Shown here piece after piece: positions 13,801 to 22,437 of a stretch of DNA of 64,000 nucleotides. This DNA is from Catonia carolina (taxonomy: Eukaryota > Arthropoda > Insecta > Hemiptera > Achilidae), in NCBI GenBank assembly GCA_035578175.1, contig JAQMRL010000005.1:58385722-58449721 (forward strand), in the 5' to 3' direction. Below the pieces are notes generated by a model. It was not told the origin of the DNA. It saw only the letters and a program-made list of their open reading frames with translations, and did no database searches. Each line of letters begins with the position of its first letter. Positions within the stretch are counted from its first letter, which is position 1. The position numbers and the translations under genes are program-made.

Positions 13801-16800
13801 ACAGTGAAGGATGAAATGATTTTATTTTATTGTATGAAAATATGCCATGCCTGAATGGGATTCGAACCCAAGACCTCAGGATGAGAGGCGAGCACGCCTC
13901 TCAAAGAAAAGTGTGTGCATCACTACTAAGCACAGATAGCATTACGGTAAATGGCTAGATCAGCTGTTCTGTTCTGGGCCTATAAACCTGTATTTTGCTT
14001 TTGGTCCCGTGATTTTGTACTTCTAGATTTTTAAAAATTTTTTGTTTCGACCCTGTCTCCGAGTCCATAAATTTGATTTAATAAGTCTATAATAATGACA
14101 GCCTATACAATATTTTAATAATTTTTTTCATAATAACTTTTATGTTTTGTTTTATAGTTACAAATTTTTACTGTTGTTTAGGTCATCAGTCGAAAGGTTG
14201 GTTTGAACCTGTAGAGGTTTCACTAAGTAAAACGAGGAGTAAGGTGCTTTACAGTTGCCTTCCTTACTGAGTGGAAAAGTACGCTTCTATTCACAAGGGA
14301 GGTGTAGATCTCTCTGACATGTTACTTGTATTGTACAGGACAAATTTTAAACCTCAAAAATGGTAGCCTATAGGCTTTGCCACTTTTCTTTCAATTTTTG
14401 GATATTGCAATTAATAGTTTTTATATAGAAGATATTTTGCAGCATTGCAACCCAGTGAAAACCATTACAGTAAAAACTTCCGGATTGTATTATCCAATTT
14501 ATGATATCATAAAGGTAGGCATGGAAAACCATGATCGGACAATAAAGGAAAGATAACACTGATCAGGAAACCAGTGGTGCCCACATCAGAAGCCGAAGTT
14601 CGATTCTATGGAATCGTTCATTCCCTGTTCACCAAAAAATGCAGAGGTGTTTTACATGCTGCTGCCAACTTATAAAAAAAACATTATCCTATTGCATTGG
14701 GAAAGAAAGTAATATTTATACGCCAACCGTTGTAAAAAATAATTATAATTTCTTATTACAATTTTCTTAAGGAATGAAAAAAAATACTTGTAATAATGTA
14801 TTAACTTACTTTGAGTAACCATTTTGATTTTCCATGGGTAGATCAACTGGTTCATTTTCTTTGCAACTCTCTGAACCATTTCCCTCATGTAAATCTGTAA
14901 TCTGAAAATTACAATCTATCTGTAATATCTGTAAATATCTGTAATATCTGTGTCAATCTGTACTATCTATCTGTGGTATCTGTAATATAGAAAATTACAT
15001 TTTTTTAACTCACCTAGTGTAACCAATATAAATAAAATTGTGTACAATTTTTTAAATGCTCCAAATTTTGTTTTTACGTTGAATTTACCAAGTAAACACT
15101 GAAAATAAGTTCAGCTGAATTTTTGTCGTTTACTGCATCACACAAACACCGTTGAATCAAATTCAATGAATTCCGATATTTAGGTTGCGAACATGATCGG
15201 AAAAAACATGGACTATTAAATTGTATTAATACAACGAGAGATAAAGGGATTCAGAGAGACGGGTAAACAATAAACTATTATAAACATCTCCGTTATTGGT
15301 CATTGTATAAAAAAATCATTATAACCACGAGTAACTTTTAACGGTAAATAAGTATTGTTTTTGTTGTTGTGTGGTCAACAGCCGAAAATCTAGTTTGAAC
15401 CTCTAGAGGTTTACTAAGTAAAAGCAAGGAGTGAAGTGGTTTACTATTGCCTTCCTCACTAAGTTGAAAGAGTATGCTTATCAGCATGCCAGGCCCTTCG
15501 AAAACCACGTACTTTCCATCCTGCAAATGACATCTTCACTTCATTCACCACAGGGTCTGGCTGTGTAGTAGAAATTCGTTACTCTCAGAGGAGATAACTA
15601 TGAGTAGTGTCTTTTACATCTCTACCTCTTCTGTTCTTAAATAGTTCAGTCATATAATTGGCTGACTATGAGATAAGAAGCAGACCTTTTTTGTAGCCCT
15701 GGAACTAACAGATTGAGTGCAAATAATTTAACACGCCACCAGACGTATTTTGAAGGTGATATCTCATAAACCGCGTAGATTTTCAACGAAGCAGATATTT
15801 ACTGATTTTAATGTCATGGATATAAGATAACTGTACGTATAATAAATAATTAAAAAACTTCAAGTGAACGTAAGTAACATGCAAAATAGAGAGCATCAGT
15901 ACTATATGCATACACGCGAAACAGAGATCTACTCTTATCGGAGAGAGCGAGAATTGCTCTTTACCGGCGTCATTTTGAGTACTTGCCACCCAAAATATAT
16001 AACTTGCTCCCGAACCATTTAAAAAATCTAACGGGTTTAAAATTTTATAAAAGAACTAAAAAAATGGATAGCCAAAACAGGTAGAGAGAAAATAGCAACA
16101 TTAGTCAGCAATATTCAAATGTAGATATAACTAAAGAGACAAGAGGAAAATAAAATAGTATATTTTTTTTAAATGTAATATTTAATTTTAGATTTTTGTA
16201 TTTAATTATCTTTATTTTATTAAAAAATAGTGTAAGTTTAATAATTATTAAAATGTAATTTATCATAATTGATACAATCGTAATCTTAGTTAATAGCATA
16301 GTATTGATTAAGTTAGTTAAGTTAGTGTAGTAAATATAGTAGGTATTGAATGCTATTGCTAATAGTTAATACTTCATCTTTTTGATATTTATTTAAAAAT
16401 TTCCAACCCATCCTAGTACATCGTTTTGTCCATAGTTGGATGGGATAATTTCCACCACCTGTAGCGTAATAGGATAGTTGTACAATGTAAGAAATTTTAT
16501 ATTAAGGTAATTCTTTTTTATGTAATGTGTAATATCATGGAAATAAATAAATTATTATTAATTAAAAAAGTGATTACCTTATGAATATTAATGTTGTCAT
16601 AAGATCGTTCATAAGAGACCGGAGCATTGCAATAGTTTTCTTTATGAATATAAGATCTGATATTAAATAAACGTCGTCTTCTCCTTTGAAGATATCTTCT
16701 AGCTTTTCTTACGTTATAAAATCGTTCTTTTATGTTCTTTTTAGTTCTGTAAAAGCCTTTGAATATTGGAAAACAACTTGTGGTTTGGTATTCTTGAATA

Positions 16801-19800
16801 AAATTTGGTATGGAAAATTCTGGTGCATCTATGTCAAATGAAACTAGAACAAAAGAGAATCAAATTAGATTAATTACTTGTGTTGGTCTTTGTTTGTATT
16901 ATTTCCCCAAATTACTTTAATATTCATCAATTTTTCCATATTTTGTTTTTAAGCAAGTTGGGGCCGTTGTGTATTTAGCTTTTTCGCAGGAAATCTGAAG
17001 TCCCGCTATTAATGCTTGTTCTTTGACAGCATGTTGATCTGTTCTTATCCTGTTTCCTTGTTTCTAAAAACGATTGCGTCGCTACGTTGTATGCAAAAGC
17101 AAGACCTTGATCTTGATGCAAGATCTTAAAAAACAAAATCAAAGCGTTGGCGTAGTTGGTAACGTGCTCGCCTCTCATCATGCGGTTGTGGGTTCGAATC
17201 CCATTCAGGCACGGCATATTTTCATACGTTATAAAAAATCATTTCATTCTTCACCGTCAGCATTAGCAGTAATTACAAAACAGTCGGACGTTAAACCAGA
17301 AAAAAATACAAAATCAAGAAAAATAAGATGTCGATGCTATTCATTGATACTCTAATGTGTACTTAGTCTAACAATCTATTCTTGACAAATTTCATTCCCT
17401 TTCCCTTATCAACTTCACTACACACAGCCCCGCCATGAATTTCCACAGACATGCCGCACCCCTTCTTTTGAGTTAAAAAATTACAGTAAATAACGTTATT
17501 TTAATAAAAATGTTCAATTTAAGAACAATAATCAGCCATATGACTCAATGAGATGAGGATGATATAACGAGTAAATGAGAGGATCTTGTACAGACTCAGT
17601 CAGATCATTCCTGAGAGAATATTGTTAATTTTGAACCCCAACCATCAAAGTACCATCAGCTGTTAAACAGCTGATTCACGACGGGGACTTTACCACTATA
17701 CCAATCAGGTGGGTTACGATTAAACATGGGTTATATTTTTCATTATTTGCATTGGCAAAAGAAAGTCGTGTGGATTTGTCACACCAGATTTTTTTTTATC
17801 CGTTCAGTAGAACTCTGAAATTAAGAAGAAAGAGAATCTCAATTTAAAATATATTAAGCCAATTTTTGCATTTTAGATATATGATAAATACTTCGAATTT
17901 AATATTTCACAAATTGTAGCGAACAGGGTTCGTAAGAGAAATGTGGAGAGTTTATTTTGAGAGATAACCCATTATGTTGATCAGGGCTCTGCCACTGAAT
18001 CACAGATTTGATTCCAACAGTACTTTCTGCTAACATCACATATAGATAACCTAAACAACGTTCATGTTTTGACTTCAGGGTGCCAAGCAGCCCTTTGGAA
18101 AAAGCAATATAAATTTAAGCTTCATTCTAAAGTACGGCTGACCGGATTCAGTACAGAGAAAGCTGAGATGAATCCTGGATCATCTGCCGAAAAGCTGGTT
18201 TGAACCTCTAGAGGCTTTACTAAAACGAGGAGTGAGTGAGGTGATTAACCATTACCTTTCTCATTGAGTGTAACAGTGTGCTTATCAGCATGCCAGGCCC
18301 TCTGAAAAACATCTACTTTCCATCCTGTAAATGTTACCTTCACTTCATTCACCACAGGATCTGGTTGTATAATGAAATTCATTACTCTCAAAGCAGATAA
18401 TTTTGATTAGTGTTTTTTACACCTTTACCTCCTCTGCTCTTAAATGCTGCAGTCATATAATTGGCTGACCATGTGATAAAAAACATAGGTAACTTTTTTT
18501 TGTAGCCTGAACTTGAACTCAAAACAGGTGTTCCACAAGGGTCAGTTTTAGGTCCAGTCCTGTTTCTACTGTACATTAATAGGCTACCAGAAGTCATGGC
18601 AGAGCTATGGCAGAAGTCATGGAAGTACTAATGGCAGAGCTTTGTTGTTTGCTGATGATACTTCAGTACTCAGTAACAGTTTACTGGTAGATGCTCTTGA
18701 AGTAAATACACAATGTTAACATAGAGTCCGTAGTACAGTTCTTGAATCAAATGTTATTAACAGTTAATGGGAAAAAGTATCAGTACTTGCAGTTCAAAAA
18801 CAACCATAACGATAAAGAAAATAGAGAAGTGAATGTATTTATTCATGACAATAGTTTAAAGCATGTAGAAACAGTGAAGTTCGTAAGAGTATCTCTAGAT
18901 AGACTTTTGTCTTGGGACTTCTATACCAATCAAGTTTGTAGTGAAATATCATCTGGGGTATTTCCACTAAAACAAATTGCCAGATTAAATGATAAAAAAT
19001 TGCTAATGGCAGCTTATCATGGCCTCATTCTGTCTCATATCCATTACGGTATCTTAGTATGGGTAATTTGAATAGGGTTTTTAAAATTCAAAAGAAAGCT
19101 ATTAGGTGTATGGTGGGAGCTAACCAGCTAACCTCATGAAGGCCACTACTTAAGGAGCTTAAATTGCTTACAGTGCCCTCTCTCTACATTTTTGAGGTGA
19201 TTATATATGTTAGGCAAAATAATTTTAGGCAGAATTTCAATGTTCACAATCACAACACGAGAAACAGAAATGATTATTATGTGGCTAATCACTCCACCCA
19301 GTTGCTGCCAGACAAGATCAAGTTGCTGCGAGTCATCTTTCCGAGTTGCTGCAGACAAGATGAAGATTGCCATGATGATCGCCAACATTCGTAACGGATA
19401 GGCACATCAAGAAGAAGAATCACTCCACAAAATTGTTTGAACAAAAACCTACTTATGCAGTGAGAAAAAATGTTGTGATAATTTGCATTCTTTTAAAACA
19501 AATTTGAAAAATTACTTGATCGGTGAAACTTTTTATAGCGTACAAGAATTTCTTTCTTGATAGTAGTGATACATTGTGTGATTCTTATATGTATTTCAGG
19601 TGTTATAACTGACTTGTCCGGTACTCCTCCTGGAGTTTCTGGGACGCAAAAAAGCCTTAGAACTAGCAGATCGAATATCAATAATTTAATACTCCACCTG
19701 CCTGTTATAAAGTAACTTTATCTTCTCCATAAGATTTGATTGGCCATCTTTCAGATATAATCTCCCATAATTCATTCCAACATTTCCTCCGTACCACTCT

Positions 19801-20063
19801 ATCAAAAGCCTTCACATCAGAAATCCTTAATCTAAGTATGTGATAACAGATACGACTTTTAAATGTTAATTAACAAATAGTAATTAATACGAACCTGGTT
19901 TTAAAACAATATAATAATTACTATCATCGTCCGTACTGTTAATAGTACTGTTTTTATTATATCTTGTATTTCTGTTAGAACAGTTCAAATTGAATGGAGT
20001 AACAGCAACTGGTATGATGAATGAATACACCATTAAAGAACAGACAATGCTCTTTATATTCAT
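1650..20063 (-). CDS. Neprilysin-like (M13) metalloendopeptidase gene, ten exons, 3' part off the left edge
   Basis: Ten minus-strand exons join into one frame: 20063-19895, 16843-16578, 14901-14810, 13473-13277, 10868-10623, 8659-8457, 7161-6982, 5233-5022, 3637-3415 and 1826-1650. Every junction is AG/GT, all phases agree, and 655 codons are open. Residues from about 243 on match the N-terminal domain of M13 zinc peptidases: DPCEDFYQYACGNW (254-267), LGDWPIL (341-347), GLPSRDYYL (398-406), NYLLWR (526-531) and GYPDF (638-642). M13 enzymes cleave peptides outside the cell or at its surface. The HExxH zinc site and the later catalytic motifs would lie left of base 1, so activity cannot be judged. 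The start has a short basic end, then a hydrophobic run of about 17 residues, so it is either a cleaved signal peptide or a signal anchor. Exons 1-4 add about 240 residues that I do not recognise. Cautions: exons 1-4 rest on splice logic, not homology, and small exons could have been missed. Confidence 0.85.
1827..3414. other. M13 intron 9, no recognised elements
   Basis: This intron is AT-rich. I see no clear coding, SINE or transposon signature. The more GC-rich stretch at about 2480-2640 holds only short chance ORFs. Confidence 0.5.
3415..3637 (-). CDS. M13 peptidase exon 9
   Basis: The 223-bp exon goes from TTTTTTTTAG to GAT/GTATGT, phase 2 to phase 0. It encodes TIANYLLWRFVRH and RWKYCVTQVNSNMGMAVGAM, which matches the M13 pattern R...C...V...MG.AVG..YV. 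Confidence 0.93.
3640..4600. other. M13 intron 8, left part, nothing recognised
   Basis: AT-rich unique-looking sequence without coding potential or a repeat match elsewhere in the window. Confidence 0.45.
4610..4985 (+). pseudogene. mariner transposase C-terminal remnant
   Basis: The frame encodes LYCPDVALCNFFLFPKLKR, a decayed form of the mariner motif YSPDLAPCDFFLFPKLK that carries the third catalytic Asp (here Asn). It continues past a stop and a short tandem duplication (GCAGTTCAAAGGGCTACAAT twice) into NWKNAG..., typical of the mariner C-terminus. It is dead and lies in intron 8. Confidence 0.7.
5022..5233 (-). CDS. M13 peptidase exon 8
   Basis: The 212-bp exon goes from AATTTCAG to TCCAG/GTTTGT, phase 0 to phase 2. 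It encodes ITLASNERRNVSGLYQRMTV, the family's ITxP..RR....YN.M segment, then VPQVDWQRYL and a Leu-rich helix. An NVS sequon is present. Confidence 0.92.
5909..6838. mobile_element. MITE-like element with about 48-bp imperfect inverted ends
   Basis: The left end GGCTGTGTTCACAGTGCAGC and the reversed right end GGGTACATGCACAGCGCAGC both continue into AGCATACTCACATAGT. The arms are roughly 80% identical. The interior has no coding capacity. I could not find a clean target duplication, so the superfamily is open. It fills most of intron 7. Confidence 0.55.
6982..7161 (-). CDS. M13 peptidase exon 7
   Basis: The 180-bp exon is phase 0 at both ends, with a TTTAG acceptor and an AGA/GTAAGT donor. It contains LGLPSRDYYL, one of the best conserved M13 signatures, then YMIKIATLLG and EIVAFETALAR. 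Confidence 0.94.
7315..7460 (+). pseudogene. Jockey/CR1-like reverse transcriptase remnant
   Basis: It encodes a decayed copy of the segment ARLND..LMAAYHGLILSHI seen at 18980-19050 (here LTAAYHGSILSHI), followed by a degraded tail. Confidence 0.55.
7500..7970. other. AT-rich intron 6 sequence, nothing recognised
   Basis: Low-complexity A/T sequence with no coding or repeat signature visible. Confidence 0.4.
8040..8420 (-). repeat. Family C tRNA-like SINE, diverged
   Basis: On the minus strand it carries the AACAGTTTAATAG region, a decayed GGTTTAAATC B-box, and the body segments matching AACCACTATCTAGTATCC and ACCATTTCTGAGAGAGTATG of the copy at 31562-31887. Confidence 0.6.
8457..8659 (-). 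CDS. M13 peptidase exon 6
   Basis: The 203-bp exon runs from a CATGTTTCAG acceptor to a CAG/GTAAAT donor, phase 1 to phase 0. It encodes ILEQRGDRPLIDLLRALGDW, which matches the M13 pattern of an acidic residue, RG, PL, then LGGWP, followed by DNDVLISEWVGPD-like sequence (here NNDVLISEWVGPD). Confidence 0.93.
8793..8863. repeat. Two perfect hairpins in M13 intron 5
   Basis: AAAGTTGAAAAATCCC at 8793-8808 pairs perfectly with GGGATTTTTCAACTTT at 8825-8840. Right after it, GTTATGAGA pairs with TCTCATAAC (8842-8863). Confidence 0.7.
9170..9500. mobile_element. 331-bp MITE with G-tract next to its left end
   Basis: The left end TTGGTACTTTTACATTAACG and the right end CGTTAATGTAAAAGTACCAA are perfect inverted repeats of about 23 bp including GGGG/CCCC. 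The left arm runs into a G tract of about 16. There is no coding capacity. It splits LINE sequence, so it is an insertion. No clear target duplication. Confidence 0.65.
9501..9760 (-). pseudogene. LINE reverse transcriptase C-terminal fragment
   Basis: Read on the minus strand it gives a decayed RWFGHV-type segment (IRWFGLLC), then VPKRILYLEMEGK and a basic tail, the usual end of RTE/endonuclease-type LINE ORF2 products. It has several frame breaks. Confidence 0.55.
10030..10620 (+). pseudogene. LINE ORF2 3' fragment
   Basis: The frame YNTMIKPTCLYRNECLKMT resembles the LINE segment Y...I.P..LYG.E.W..T. The following sequence, including AAAAAGAGCTTCCAGAAATG, matches 57320-57545. It is decayed and ends just before exon 5. 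Confidence 0.55.
10623..10868 (-). CDS. M13 peptidase exon 5 (start of the M13_N domain)
   Basis: The 246-bp exon starts after CTTTTTCTAG and ends CATG/GTAAGA, in phase 1 at both ends. It contains YMDMSADPCEDFYQYACGNW, the signature opening of neprilysin-family ectodomains, then LNPIPKDKTTFDTF and LYKSCIS. This exon alone supports the family assignment. Confidence 0.93.
11149..11670 (+). repeat. 260-bp tandem duplication of a DDE transposase C-terminus
   Basis: Two units start AAAGGTACCTGACCTCTAAA, with TGACCTCTAA at 11161 and 11421 (period 260). Each encodes PDHTPSDFFLWG-type sequence (..SPDLTPPDFFLWG.. in live relatives), then IIYSKP and VIESAETVKN, with stops. The source is like the DUF4817-type element at 62.2-63.5 kb. 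Confidence 0.65.
11738..12110 (-). pseudogene. mariner transposase fragment with one terminal repeat
   Basis: The minus strand encodes WLLLYDKASAYALMNLNLVL, a decayed form of the HHDNAPAHTAL motif region, then LPYSPDSALCDFVML (catalytic Asp retained). The outer end reads GAGGTGCTACCAAAAAGTTA, a mariner-like terminal repeat. Its partner end is missing. Confidence 0.6.
12355..12736. mobile_element. 382-bp MITE, TA target duplication
   Basis: The left end GAGCGGACGCCAAATAAACT and the right end GGCGTCCGCTC (preceded by ACCGGCAAGC) form inverted repeats of about 26 bp. TA flanks both sides, as for Tc1/mariner-type elements. It is more GC-rich than the surroundings and has no coding frame. Confidence 0.65.
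12845..13061 (+). mobile_element. M1-family MITE, left end damaged
   Basis: It shares GATCACAGCACAGAGGCAAT, GAACAGAGTGTGACTTAGCG and the right end ATCTGCAGTCTTTAGTTCGT with the copies at 20933 and 22924. Confidence 0.65.
13277..13473 (-). CDS. M13 peptidase exon 4
   Basis: The 197-bp exon starts after CATGATGTCAG and ends CAAG/GTACTT. It enters in phase 2 and leaves in phase 1. It encodes a polar, Gly/Asn/Gln-rich stretch with one Cys and the tail KNSIRKSQ, which joins directly to AKLMKQYMD of the M13 domain. In most M13 proteins a CxxxxC pair sits at about this place; here it is missing. Confidence 0.7.
13563..13710 (+). repeat. 42-bp minisatellite, about 3.5 units
   Basis: Units starting CCATGTGCATTATATG begin at 13563, 13605, 13647 and 13688. 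The period is a multiple of three, so a frame stays open and repeats CIICEHKCQLQ-like text. No start context, splice site or homology supports a gene. Confidence 0.75.
13742..13906 (-). repeat. Family B tRNA-derived SINE, truncated at the A-box end
   Basis: The minus strand has the B-box GGTTCGAATCCCATTCAGGC, then the body with CTGCATTAGCAGTAATTGCA and a GTCGAACGTTAAACC tail. The A-box is lost after GCTCGCCTCTC. Confidence 0.75.
14172..14335 (-). repeat. Family A fragment (3' part)
   Basis: It begins TTGTTTAGGTCATCAGTCGA and runs through AAACGAGGAG to CTGAGTGGAAAAGTACGCTT, then degrades. Confidence 0.65.
14810..14901 (-). CDS. M13 peptidase exon 3
   Basis: The acceptor is TTTTCAG and the donor is AA/GTAAGTTAA, both strong. 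The 92-bp exon enters in phase 0 and leaves in phase 2. It encodes a short acidic, polar linker (GNGSESCKENEPVDLPMEN) with one NGS glycosylation sequon. No domain is recognised. Confidence 0.65.
14925..14990. repeat. Imperfect ATCTGTAAT short tandem repeat
   Basis: ATCTGTAATATCTGT and close variants repeat several times just upstream (gene sense) of exon 3. Confidence 0.6.
15355..15745 (-). repeat. Family A SINE-like element, near full length
   Basis: From the (GTT)n tail and GTCAACAGCCGAAAATC at the left to TTAACACGCCACC at the right. It holds all family blocks, including the CACCACAGGGTCTGGCTG segment. Confidence 0.75.
15965..16556 (+). pseudogene. Jockey/CR1-like LINE 3' end with 3'UTR
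   Basis: The frame LPPKIYNLLPNHLKNLTGLK then FYKRTKKWIAK is the typical C-terminal end of Jockey/CR1-type ORF2. It is followed by an AT-rich 3'UTR and a terminal GGAAATAAATAAATTATT tail that acts as the poly(A)-like end. It stops 22 bp from exon 2. Confidence 0.6.
16578..16843 (-). CDS. M13 peptidase exon 2 (polybasic segment)
   Basis: The exon runs from a TTTTGTTCTAG acceptor to an AAG/GTAATC donor. It is 266 bp, enters in phase 1, leaves in phase 0, and is fully open. It encodes residues 57-145, which hold the very basic stretch RRYLQRRRRRL (five Arg at 110-114) inside a wider Lys/Arg-rich region, plus two Cys. Five Arg in a secreted chain is compatible with proprotein-convertase cleavage, but that is inference. 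I recognise no domain. Confidence 0.65.
17143..17309 (+). repeat. Family B tRNA-derived SINE
   Basis: A-box-like GTTGGCGTAGTTGGTAACG, B-box GGGTTCGAATCCC, then the family body ending GTCGGACGTTAAACCAGAAA. It is not a working tRNA gene because the acceptor stem does not pair. Confidence 0.8.
17512..17716 (-). repeat. Family C tRNA-like SINE, internally deleted
   Basis: It carries CAGCTGTTAAACAGCTGATT, the palindromic arm of the family, and the body segment ACCCAATGAGATGAGGATGA in diverged form. Confidence 0.65.
18180..18510 (-). repeat. Family A SINE-like element, right end truncated
   Basis: Runs from GCCGAAAAGCTGGTTTGAAC to TTTTTTTTGTAGCC, with all middle blocks. The last part (the 5' end of the element) is missing. 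Confidence 0.7.
18520..19500 (+). pseudogene. Jockey/CR1-like LINE reverse transcriptase fragment
   Basis: It encodes GVPQGSVLGPVLFLLYINRL (RT core motif), then a broken FADDT-like part, then KFVRVSLDRLLSWDFYTNQV and ARLNDKKLLMAAYHGLILSH, the usual thumb and C-terminal region. The part after 19417 resumes the same ORF. Stops and frameshifts make it inactive. It is interrupted by a 120-bp retro-insertion at 19298-19417. Confidence 0.75.
19298..19417 (+). mobile_element. 120-bp truncated LINE 3' end with 11-bp target duplication
   Basis: AATCACTCCAC occurs at 19287-19297 and again at 19418-19428. The insert ends in an (AAG)n tail after encoding IAMMIANIRNG, the common last residues of an endonuclease-type LINE ORF2. 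Confidence 0.75.
19655..19707 (-). repeat. Family A fragment (5' end only)
   Basis: It matches AACTAGCAGATCGA, then CACCTGCCTGTTATA, of the element's 5' end. Confidence 0.6.
19895..20063 (-). CDS. M13 peptidase exon 1 (start and signal-like segment)
   Basis: The ATG is at 20063. The frame is closed upstream by a TGA near 20130, and no other in-frame ATG lies between. Residues 5-21 are hydrophobic (core SIVCSLMVYSF), with VAVTPF as a possible cleavage area. The mature part is rich in Asn and Ser with N-glycosylation sequons (NCS, and NST twice). The exon ends CCAG before GTTCGT, leaving one base (phase 1). The donor is weaker than average. Confidence 0.65.
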
Positions 20064-20129
20064 TAAAATATTATTATCCTTGGAAATATTCCTTTTACCT
20101 ATATACCTACTTAGTATGGTAAATACACT

Positions 20130-20148
20130 TCAACAAATTTTAAAAAAC
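20130..20148 (-). other. Possible 5'UTR splice acceptor for the M13 gene
   Basis: On the minus strand a pyrimidine-rich run ends TTTTGCAG just before 20148, 85 bases upstream of the ATG. It could join a non-coding first exon further right. I see no clear TATA box or initiator here, and LINE debris begins at about 20281. Confidence 0.3.
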
Positions 20149-20280
20149 CTGCAAAATAAAACAATAATAATGTACCTGATAATTCAAGGTGTTTAAAAAA
20201 AGATGAAACTCATTTTTTGATTTCATGAACGAAGTACATTATGTAATATGTAATATGTAACATTACATACCAACAGGATA

Positions 20281-20770
20281 AAGATGCACCGATTTCAGCA
20301 AATATGCGAAATAATCCACAGAACCTTAAAAAATAGCACCAGCAAAAACACGAGGTTAATATTTTATAAAACAATAGCAGTGCTGACGCTACTCTATGGC
20401 AGTGAACCTTGGGTGCTATCAAAGCGAGAAGAGAGTAGATTGCAAGTACCTGAAATGAAATTTCTTAAGACATACGTATGGGTATAGTACAGAAGATCGT
20501 TACAGGTATACCAAGATAAGGAAAGATAAGGAGAGATAAGGAAAGAACTCAACATCTTTTCTATAAACAACAGGGTATATCAGAACAGGATGCAGAGGTT
20601 GAAGCATGTGAGCAGAATGAGGAAGGATAGGATACCAAAGCGAACACTAGGCTATAAACTGGAGAGAAAGAGAACAAGGACGCCCGAGAACGAGATGAGC
20701 AGATTTGAGACGTTCGGAATAGCCAGAGATGTCTAATCCTTGAAAGGCAGAAGAAGATAAATGTAGTACA
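20281..20770 (+). pseudogene. RTE/endonuclease-type LINE ORF2 3' fragment
   Basis: Frames give AVLTLLYGSEPWVLSKREES then LQVPEMKFLKTYV, followed by MQRLKHVSRM-like and GRPRTRW-like basic tails and a terminal AGAAGAAGATAA. This is the standard end of LINE ORF2 with the LYG.E.W motif. Several frame breaks. Confidence 0.7.
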
Positions 20771-20932
20771 AACATATTAAATTAATTAAATATTTATAAT
20801 CATTTTATTCAATAATATTCAAATTACCATGACACCATTAATAACTTTATACAGTAGAAACTCGATAGCTAAAGTCTTAAGGGGATTTGGGAAACAGTCT
20901 TTTTATCGAGGGACTCTACTATAAAAAACCTT

Positions 20933-21168
20933 AACGAACTAGAGACTGCAGATGAAGGCGAAGCATAGTGACCTAGATCACAACACAGAGCCAATTGACT
21001 TTCGTTAATGATATCCTGCGTTGTCACGTTGTGGTCCCGCTGTAGATGACAGCCTAACAAAATATCAGTTGGAGTTCGGTGGAACAGAGTGTGACTTAGC
21101 GAAGGGGCAACCTCACAACCGACCTTGGCTGTTACTAGCTAAATCTCATTTGCAGTCTTTCGTTCGTT
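20933..21168 (+). mobile_element. M1-family MITE, 236 bp
   Basis: The ends AACGAACTAGAGACTGCAGA and (reversed right end) AACGAACGAAAGACTGCAAA are inverted repeats of 23 bp. The body matches the copies at 12845 and 22924. It sits beside a CAGTAGAAACTCGATAGC string (20849-20880) that looks like one end of a pogo-type element. Confidence 0.75.
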
Positions 21169-21544
21169 GGGGGTATATTTGAGGTTTGTGCTATCAAGGT
21201 TGTGTACATGGGCGTACCCAGGATCAAAACTAGGGGGGCGGGGCAAGCCATGATCGGCTCAGTTCATTATAGTGACGCGGAACTCACTAGACCCCTCTAG
21301 AAGAGTCCCTCTTCTCTCATTGGCTGTCGCCTACGGACTCTACTAGAGCCCGCTAGAAACCTCCGAGATGTCTCATAAATTCCTCTACCAGTCACTAGGT
21401 GTCTCTAAATACTTCTCCATTTTTACACCATTTCAATGTGGTAAACAACTGATTATTCGCCACAGATTAATCAGGAAAGCCTGAAATTAGCCACTTCAAT
21501 TTGTGACAAAGTGATTTACTAGCTAAACTAAACGTCTGTTGTGA

Positions 21545-22316
21545 AACACTCACACAACTTTCTCTTGTTAATGCTAATAATTAACAGTACAACCTAACAT
21601 TAGAAATAAAAGATTAGAAATAAACAAAAAACCAACTTCAAAAACCATAACCTTATTTTAATTTTAATTATGAATGAATGATGCAAAATGAAAATCAACC
21701 TCAGTTTGGCTTTAAAATACGGAAAATCACTCTTTCGCCCTAAAATAGGCTCTGTAGAGAAAAATGCGCTGATTAAAAGTTGTAGATCTTTTAATTTCCT
21801 ATAAATTTGATTATACGCTTCTATCGTAAAATGCATAAATAAAAGTTGTAGGATTTTAAATTGTCTACAACTTTTATTATATGTATTTTGCGCTAAAATG
21901 CATATTAAAGCCGTAATCTTAAAAATACAATTTTTTATGAGAAAACATTCTTTCCAAGAATTTCAGCAGACATAGCGCCTACCCTATCTTATAAAGCATA
22001 AAAAATATAGTAAATTAGGCGATTTTAAAAACAAACGTAGGAATAAACGTAGGTTTAATCCGGTAGTAGTATCTAACTTAAGTTTTAAGTTTCAACTTCG
22101 TACGATGTTCCGTTCTTGTGATATTCAGTTCACACACACACACACACGCGCGCGCGCGAAAACACACACACACACACACACACCAATTGCTAGAAACATC
22201 TTTTTTGGGTTGAGGGGGTCTGAAAACGTGTATATCCGGTGAAAACTTAAAAAAATCGACATGAAAACAATACTTTCCTTTCTATATAGGTATTCATAAA
22301 GGCAAGAGAAAGTAAA
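21545..22316 (-). repeat. Family D repeat, near full length
   Basis: Reverse orientation of 707-1505, from CACACAACTTTCTCTTG at the left to GGCAAGAGAAAGT at the right. It includes a (CA)n(CG)n(CA)n microsatellite at 22128-22185, where the family has its (GT)n stretch. Confidence 0.65.
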
Positions 22317-22344
22317 AATGGAAGGTCCTGGGTTATAGGCCTAT

Positions 22345-22437
22345 TTCTGGCCAGATTCTTGTGATTTTTAATACGATAAAACCCACCGTAGTTGCTAATG
22401 ACCAAAAAATTAATACAACTTTAAAAACTAAAGTAAA
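22345..22437 (+). repeat. Family G SINE 3' fragment
   Basis: CACCGTAGTTGCTAATGACC and the end TACAACTTTAAAAACTAAAG match the 3' end of the tRNA-like repeat at 29690-29865. Confidence 0.5.

Noticed and set aside
18742..19071. Single-copy gene of 109 codons
   Set aside because: The frame matches the C-terminal part of a Jockey/CR1-like reverse transcriptase, with the RT core just upstream.
21210..21270. Named transposon end at the GGGCGTACCCAGGATC string
   Set aside because: It looks like a dispersed-repeat end, but no partner end or second copy was found in the window.
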